NCBI GenBank assembly: GCA_035384565.1
Contig: DAOOIT010000048.1
Coordinates: 1 to 45,223, forward strand
Origin: Planctomycetota bacterium
Lineage (GTDB): Bacteria; Planctomycetota; PUPC01; DSUN01
Direction: 5' to 3'
Length of the DNA: 45,223 nucleotides
Below the pieces are notes generated by a model. That model made no database searches. It had not been told where the DNA came from and was given only the letters and a program-made list of their open reading frames with translations. The position numbers and the translations under genes were made by a program. This document shows, one piece after another, positions 40,854 to 45,223 of the stretch. Position 1 is the stretch's first letter. Each line of letters starts with the position of its first letter.

Positions 40854-42074
40854 CACGACGAGTCCTGCCCCCACGATCTGGGCGTCTGATTCGAGGACGA
40901 GTCTGCCAAACGCCGGGTTTTCGCTGGCGGGCTCCACCACAAGGGCCGTCGGTGTCTCAAGGCTCACGTCGGCCACCTCCGCGGCTGCCAGCTCGCGCGC
41001 CTCTTGCTCCAGGATGTCGAGGGATGAGGAGTCCGTCCGCCGCGCGATTGCCGTGACGCGGCACGGCGTCTCCTGGGTTGAGAGCCTGAGCGTGAGGCTG
41101 GCACCGCGCTCGAGGGGGCGAGGGGCCAGCCAGAAGAGGCGCGCCGTCAGCGATCTCGCCAGCCGCGGTGGGCGATTGGGGGCGCAGAGGACCTGGCCGC
41201 GTTGCACGGCGAGCTCGTCGGGCAGTGTCACGGCGATGGACTCGCCTGCCTCCGCTGCCGCGCGGTCGCTCATGAACCGCTCAATGGTCAACACCTGCGC
41301 CTCGGCATGCTGCGGCAACAGCAGGACGCGGCCGCCAGCCTCCAGGGTGCCGCTCTCGACGCGGCCGGCGATGTAGCGTCTCCCGTCGAAGTTGTAGACG
41401 TCTTGCACACAGAAGCGCATCGGCCGTTCGGCCGCGTGAGCCCCCGGCAGGCCGTCGAGCGCCTCGAGCACCGTGGGGCCGCGGTACCAGGGCATGCGGT
41501 CCGAAGGTATGGCCACATTGTCGCCCTGCCGGGCGCTGATGGGGACGGCGGCTGCCGGCGTGACCCCGACTCTGGCGACAAGTGCCAGCGCTTGGCCCCG
41601 CGCGGCCTCGAAGGGTTCGGCAGCGAAGCCGACCAGATCCATCTTGTTGACTGCCACGAGACAGCGGGCGATGCCGAGCAGGGAGAGGAGAAAGGCGTGG
41701 CGTCGGGTCTGGTCGTCGGGGCCCTCCTGGGCGTCCACGACCAGCACGGCAGCCTGCGCCTCCCAGGCCCCGGTGAGCATGTTCCTGAGAAGTTCGCGGT
41801 GGCCTGGGGCGTCAATGGCCACATACTCGCGGTCGCCCGCGTAGAAGAAGGCCTGGGCCGTGTCCAGCGTCATCGCGTCGTCACGCTCCTCGCGGAGGTG
41901 GTCGAGGAGGAAAGCGAACTCAGTGTCGAGGCCGCGGGCGGCCGAGTCGGACTGAAGCTGTTCGAGCTGGTCGGGCGGCACGGACGCCGTGTCGTAGAGC
42001 AGGCGGCCGATGAGGGTGGACTTCCCGTGGTCCACGTGGCCGAGGAACGCGACCTTCAACCGATCGTTGGGCAT
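40842..42074 (-). CDS. cysN: Sulfate adenylyltransferase GTPase subunit
   Basis: CysN is the GTPase that drives formation of adenylylsulfate by CysD. Of about 410 residues, it shows G1 G-H-V-D-H-G-K-S-T near residue 13, DAPGH, N-K-M-D near 148 and the two beta-barrel domains of EF-Tu-like GTPases. There is no C-terminal APS kinase extension, and no cysC or PAPS/APS reductase gene is in the window. ATG 42074 gives the standard N-terminus (MPNDRLKVAFLGHVDHG). A GTG at 42101 overlapping the cysD stop (GTGA) is an alternative that adds nine residues. Confidence 0.92.
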   Translation of the reverse strand: MPNDRLKVAFLGHVDHGKSTLIGRLLYDTASVPPDQLEQLQSDSAARGLDTEFAFLLDHLREERDDAMTLDTAQAFFYAGDREYVAIDAPGHRELLRNMLTGAWEAQAAVLVVDAQEGPDDQTRRHAFLLSLLGIARCLVAVNKMDLVGFAAEPFEAARGQALALVARVGVTPAAAVPISARQGDNVAIPSDRMPWYRGPTVLEALDGLPGAHAAERPMRFCVQDVYNFDGRRYIAGRVESGTLEAGGRVLLLPQHAEAQVLTIERFMSDRAAAEAGESIAVTLPDELAVQRGQVLCAPNRPPRLARSLTARLFWLAPRPLERGASLTLRLSTQETPCRVTAIARRTDSSSLDILEQEARELAAAEVADVSLETPTALVVEPASENPAFGRLVLESDAQIVGAGLVVEAR

Positions 42075-42097
42075 TGCGGGTCGTGCTCCATGGCGAC

Positions 42098-42901
42098 TCA
42101 CAGGTAGCCGAGCGCGCGAAGCTGCTGCATCGTGCCGGCGCGCTCCTTGTCCTGGGCGCGGCCCGCCCGTTCGGAAATGTCAGTCGTTGCGAGTTCCGCG
42201 ATGATCTCGGCAACATCCGCGGCCCCGGAGTCTATGGGGGTGCAGCAAGGCGCACAGCCGATGCTGCGGAAGCGCTGGCCGTTACGCGCGAAGTAGAGTT
42301 CGACGACGGGCAAGCTCTCGCGCTGGATGTAGCGCCAGACATCCAGCTCGGACATGTGGAGCAGCGGGTGGATGCGAATGTGCTGGCCATCGTCGGAGAG
42401 CGACCTGTAGTGGTCCCAGAGTTCGGGGGGCTGATTGCGATAATCCCACTGGAAATCCTCGTTGCGCGGGCTGAAGTAGCGCTCCTTCGCGCGGATGCCG
42501 TGCTCATCGCGGCGGATGCCCACAAGCACCGCCTCGAACCCGTGCTCCTCGATCACCTGGCGGAGGGCCTGGGTCTTGAGGGCGGTGCAGCAGTCGAGCC
42601 TCGAGCCCTTGGCCGGCCCGACCCCGGCGTCGCGCGCGGCGCGGTTGGAGGCGACGACCAGGCTCAGGCTCCACTCCCGGACGTAATGGTCGCGGAAGCG
42701 GTACATCTCGGGAAACTTGTAGCCCGTGTCAATGTGCACTACCGGAAACGGTACCCGGCCGAGGAACGCCTTGCGGCACATCCAGAGGAGCGCCGTGGAG
42801 TCCTTGCCTACCGACCAGAGCAACGCGATGCGGCGAAAGCGGTGATAGGCTTCGCGGATGATGTAGACGCTCTTGCTTTCCAAGTCGTCGAGGGGTTCCA
42901 T
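42098..42901 (-). CDS. cysD: Sulfate adenylyltransferase small subunit
   Basis: CysD joins ATP and sulfate to adenylylsulfate. The 267-residue protein has the PP-loop A-L-L-W-S-V-G-K-D-S-T near 25, DTGYKFPEMYRFRD near 57, RRDEHGIRAKERYFSPR near 130 and HPLLHMSELDVW near 180, all typical. ATG 42901 (MEPLDDLESKSVYI) is chosen because the family begins here; the frame upstream reads low-complexity leader sequence. It is followed by cysN with the stop almost touching the cysN start. Confidence 0.94.
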   Translation of the reverse strand: MEPLDDLESKSVYIIREAYHRFRRIALLWSVGKDSTALLWMCRKAFLGRVPFPVVHIDTGYKFPEMYRFRDHYVREWSLSLVVASNRAARDAGVGPAKGSRLDCCTALKTQALRQVIEEHGFEAVLVGIRRDEHGIRAKERYFSPRNEDFQWDYRNQPPELWDHYRSLSDDGQHIRIHPLLHMSELDVWRYIQRESLPVVELYFARNGQRFRSIGCAPCCTPIDSGAADVAEIIAELATTDISERAGRAQDKERAGTMQQLRALGYL

Positions 42902-42928
42902 TGGGCGAGTGCTCTTCCCGCGTATCGC

Positions 42929-43005
42929 GGGCGTGGGCGTGGGCGTGGGGGCCCCAGAGTGGCCGGATAGCAGAGGGGCCGGCGAGTCGGCTTCGGCCGA
43001 CGGCG
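42929..43005 (-). promoter_or_regulatory. Structured cysD leader
   Basis: The roughly 104-base untranslated leader of cysD opens with an exact hairpin, GTCGGC and GCCGAC (42986-43001), followed by a GGGCGT triplicate at 42929-42951. This could protect the message or regulate it. It resembles no riboswitch I know. Confidence 0.35.
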
Positions 43006-43011
43006 CCGCCA

Positions 43012-43040
43012 AGTATAGCATGCGCCGCATCTGGCTTCAA
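43012..43040 (-). promoter_or_regulatory. Promoter for cysDN
   Basis: On the minus strand TTGAAG, 17 bases, TATACT. A start near 43005 is followed within a few bases by the hairpin at 42986-43001. Confidence 0.6.
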
Positions 43041-43061
43041 CGATTTCGCTGGGTTCGGTGC

Positions 43062-43089
43062 TTGACACGTCTGCCCGGACGGGTACTCT
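43062..43089 (+). promoter_or_regulatory. Promoter for the small membrane protein and aminotransferase
   Basis: TTGACA (43062-43067), 16 bases, TACTCT (43084-43089). Divergent from the cysD promoter 21 bases away. It fixes the start at ATG 43117, not the GTG at 43090. Confidence 0.55.
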
Positions 43090-43116
43090 GTGGAGCGGGG
43101 CGGAGTGAGGAGCCGA

Positions 43117-43374
43117 ATGGCCAGAAGGAGGCCCAAGACCAACCCGCTGCCGCGTCGAAGGCCGTGGCTTGCCACGCTGCTGGCCTATGGCATCGGAGCG
43201 GCCTGCGCCGGCGCGGGGGTGCTGGTGCTGGTCTTCGGCTCCACCGAGGCGCTCACGGAGGGGGAGAAGCCGGTCGCCGGCTCGGTCACGCGGCTGGGGG
43301 TGAGCCTGATCGTGTTGGGCCTGCTGGCTACCGCGATCATCGGCTACATGCACTGGCTGAAGCGCAGGAGTTGA
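43117..43374 (+). CDS. Small two-helix membrane protein
   Basis: An 85-residue protein, not recognised. A basic N-terminus (MARRRPKTNPLPRRR) is followed by helices at about 18-42 and 56-78 with an acidic loop between, and a basic end (KRRS). Both ends are likely cytoplasmic. ATG 43117 follows GAGGAG and lies downstream of a clear promoter. The aminotransferase gene begins 12 bases after it and is probably in the same transcript. Confidence 0.7.
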   Translation: MARRRPKTNPLPRRRPWLATLLAYGIGAACAGAGVLVLVFGSTEALTEGEKPVAGSVTRLGVSLIVLGLLATAIIGYMHWLKRRS

Positions 43375-43386
43375 GGAGGCCATGCG

Positions 43387-44604
43387 ATGGCCATGCTCGC
43401 CATCAAAGGCGGCCCGCCCGTGCGCACGAGGCCCTTCCCGCCACGGCGGCCCTTTGGCGACCGCGAGGTCGAGTTGACGGCCCAGGCCATCCGCTCGCAG
43501 AACCTCTTTGGCCCGGGCGGCACCATGGTGCCCGAGCTGGAGCATCGCTTCGCCGCGCTCTATGGCATGCCGCACGCCGTGGCCTGCACCTCGGGCACGG
43601 CGGCCATCCACACGGCACTCGGCGCGCTGGCCCTCGAGCCTGGGGATGAGGTGATCACCGCGCCGATCACCGACGCAGGCACGGTGGCGCCGATCCTGTT
43701 CCAGAATTGCGTCCCTGTGTTCGCCGATACCGATGCCACCCTCAACATCGCCCCCCGCGACGTCGAGGCGAAGATCACGCCACGCACCCGCGCCGTGCTG
43801 GCGGTGCATCTGTTCGGCAACCCGTGCGACCTCGACGCTCTCGCCGACATTGCCCGACGGCACGGCATCGCTCTCATCGAGGACTGCTGCCAGGCCCACC
43901 TGACCGACTACAATGGGCGGCTGTGTGGCACGGTCGGCAACATTGGGTGCTTCAGCCTCCAGCAATCGAAACACATGACGTGCGGCGATGGCGGCCTCAC
44001 GATCACCCGCGATCCGGCGCTGGCCGAACGGATGGCCCTGTTCCGCGACAAGGGATGGCCTCGGAGACCCGGAGCCCGCGGGTACGTGATGCTCGGCCTC
44101 AACTACCGTATGACCGAGCTTCAAGCCGCCGTGGCCCTCGCCCAGCTCGAACGGGTGGGCGACGTGGTCCGCCGCCGCAACGAGCTGGGCAGCCTGCTCA
44201 CGGAACGGATCCGCCACGCCCCTGGCGTCGCCCCGGCCCCCGTGACGTCGGGGGGCCGCCACACGTACTGGCTCTACCCTTTGCGCATCACGGGGCACGA
44301 CCCCGCGCGGTTTGCCGAGGCGCTGCGGGCCGAGGGGATTCCGTGCGGGCACGGCTACACCGGCAAGCCGATCTACCTGTGCATGGAAGCGCTCGTGTCG
44401 CGGCGCACGTTCGGCGCCTCCGCGCATCCCCTCGATGGCTGCCACGGGGGCCGCCGCATTGACTACGTCGAAGGGTTGTGCCCGCACACCGAGGCGGCAC
44501 TGCGCGAGGTCGTGACCCTCGGCCTTCACGAGCAGATGGAGCCGGCGGACATCGCGGACATGGCCGCCGGGGTCATCAAGGTGGCCGAGGGTTTTGACAG
44601 GTGA
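43387..44604 (+). CDS. DegT/DnrJ/EryC1/StrS-type aminotransferase
   Basis: A 405-residue PLP enzyme of the sugar aminotransferase group, which transfers amino groups to keto-sugars for polysaccharides or antibiotics. Visible features: QNLFGPGGTMVPELE near 38, ACTSGTAAIHTAL near 64, EDCCQAHLTDY with the Asp that contacts the PLP nitrogen near 165, and Lys195 in S-L-Q-Q-S-K-H-M-T for the Schiff base. GDGG follows. ATG 43387 is preceded by GAGGAGG. No other nucleotide-sugar gene is nearby, so the product is open. Confidence 0.9.
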   Translation: MAMLAIKGGPPVRTRPFPPRRPFGDREVELTAQAIRSQNLFGPGGTMVPELEHRFAALYGMPHAVACTSGTAAIHTALGALALEPGDEVITAPITDAGTVAPILFQNCVPVFADTDATLNIAPRDVEAKITPRTRAVLAVHLFGNPCDLDALADIARRHGIALIEDCCQAHLTDYNGRLCGTVGNIGCFSLQQSKHMTCGDGGLTITRDPALAERMALFRDKGWPRRPGARGYVMLGLNYRMTELQAAVALAQLERVGDVVRRRNELGSLLTERIRHAPGVAPAPVTSGGRHTYWLYPLRITGHDPARFAEALRAEGIPCGHGYTGKPIYLCMEALVSRRTFGASAHPLDGCHGGRRIDYVEGLCPHTEAALREVVTLGLHEQMEPADIADMAAGVIKVAEGFDR

Positions 44605-44622
44605 CCGGGCATGTGATATAGT
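44594..44622 (+). promoter_or_regulatory. Consensus promoter for the Hsp20 gene
   Basis: TTGACA (44594-44599), 17 bases, TATAGT (44617-44622). It overlaps the end of the aminotransferase gene, including its TGA. No CIRCE-like inverted repeat is visible in the leader of about 77 bases. Confidence 0.7.
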
Positions 44623-44705
44623 GCGAGGGACAGTTGCCTGGGTTCGCCCCGGGGCAGTGCTCCCAGGGCTTGGTGCGACCGTGGCCTGCTGTTGAGGTGC
44701 CCCCT

Positions 44706-45152
44706 ATGGCGTCGGAAAGCCTCAAGTTCCTCGGACGCCTGAAGAGGCTCGAGGGGCAGCTCTCGCGCCTTGCCAGCGAAATGTCCGTGAACTTCTCGTT
44801 CAGCAACAGTTGCGCAGCGCTGTGGCGGCCGCCGACCGACGTGTACGAGACCGAGTCGGAACTGGTCGTGTGCATTGAGGCGCCCGGGCTGCACGTGGAC
44901 GATATCTCGATTGAGCTGCACCCCGACACCCTGGTGGTCCGCGGCGTTCGCCGCGAGCCGCGACGCGACGAGAAGTGCGTCTATCACCAGCTCGAGATCC
45001 GCTATGGCCTCTTCGAGTGCGTCCTCCACGTGCCCAGGTGCGTCGCCCCGGAGGGCGGGGTGGCCACATACCGCGACGGGTTCCTCTTCATCCATATCCC
45101 CAAGCGCAATGAGCGGATCGAGCACACCGAGGTGATCCGGCTGCGAATCTGA
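44706..45152 (+). CDS. Hsp20/alpha-crystallin small heat-shock protein
   Basis: A 148-residue ATP-independent chaperone that holds unfolding proteins. The alpha-crystallin domain covers about residues 40-135 (PPTDVYETESELVVCIEAPGL, TLVVRGVRR, GLFECVLHVPRCV, YRDGFLFIHIPKR). The tail IRLRI supplies the I-x-I/L anchor near the end. ATG 44706 lies behind GAGGTG; a TTG-initiated frame from 44634 is mostly leader sequence. After the stop only 71 bases remain, with a GCGACGCGTCGC palindrome at 45178-45189 and no further gene. Confidence 0.92.
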   Translation: MASESLKFLGRLKRLEGQLSRLASEMSVNFSFSNSCAALWRPPTDVYETESELVVCIEAPGLHVDDISIELHPDTLVVRGVRREPRRDEKCVYHQLEIRYGLFECVLHVPRCVAPEGGVATYRDGFLFIHIPKRNERIEHTEVIRLRI

Positions 45153-45223
45153 CGCCGCAAGCCGATGGCCGCCGCGGGCGACGCGTCGCGGAGGCGTGCG
45201 CCGCCTGCGTCGCCTTGAACCGG

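Noticed and set aside
45178..45189. GCGACGCGTCGC palindrome at the window end
   Set aside because: Such short CG-rich palindromes are expected by chance in this composition and no gene end depends on it.

Overview
The window is GC-rich bacterial chromosomal DNA, densely coded on both strands, with no rRNA, tRNA, CRISPR array, integrase or transposase that I could recognise. The gene content suggests a member of the PVC/Planctomycetota sphere or a similar uncultured lineage: VIT/von Willebrand proteins, DUF4139 proteins, exported squalene-cyclase-like toroid proteins, a hydrazine-synthase-alpha-like multi-haem protein, sulfatase-fold enzymes and zinc-ribbon Ser/Thr kinases. This assignment is inference from gene content, not a phylogeny. 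Several promoters of sigma-70 type (TTGAC-like and TATNAT-like, or extended -10 TGCTANAAT) can be read directly.

Layout. 1-6.6 kb: hisI (minus), an RluA-type pseudouridine synthase, a zinc-ribbon Ser/Thr kinase and a permuted dihydropyrimidine-dehydrogenase-like fusion. 6.8-18.3 kb: a same-strand run of exported proteins (VIT-vWA, two DUF4139 proteins, two alpha/alpha toroid proteins) ending in a response regulator and histidine kinase; it looks like one envelope-associated system. 18.4-22.0 kb: a promoter followed by three tandem paralogues with a common leader-like N-terminus and divergent C-termini carrying 11 copies of a G-x-x-P-D-x-P motif, then a B12-binding-type radical SAM gene. I think this is the most likely undescribed system here, a candidate RiPP-like or repeat-tailoring locus. 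22.0-23.0 kb: a less GC-rich gap, a PLD-like gene and back-to-back promoters. 23.0-32.9 kb: an exported FIST protein, a CUT1 sugar-ABC importer without its ATPase, a creatininase-family hydrolase, a formylglycine-enzyme-fold lipoprotein and a GH20-like glycosidase, probably glycan uptake and breakdown. 32.9-43.0 kb (minus): cysK, the HZS-alpha-like cytochrome, a coupled trio of an AP-superfamily phosphodiesterase, a small membrane protein and a membrane sulfatase-fold protein, then cysN and cysD (sulfate activation). 43.1-45.2 kb (plus): a small membrane protein, a DegT-type aminotransferase and an Hsp20.

Non-coding structure is unusually rich. Two copies of a MITE-like element with terminal inverted repeats lie just upstream of genes. 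Two intergenic repeats are built on ACACGGAC units, and one long inverted repeat precedes the creatininase gene. Several stop codons sit inside palindromes or hairpin loops. No stretch over 300 bases lacks a gene; the longest gaps (about 240 bases) are described as features.
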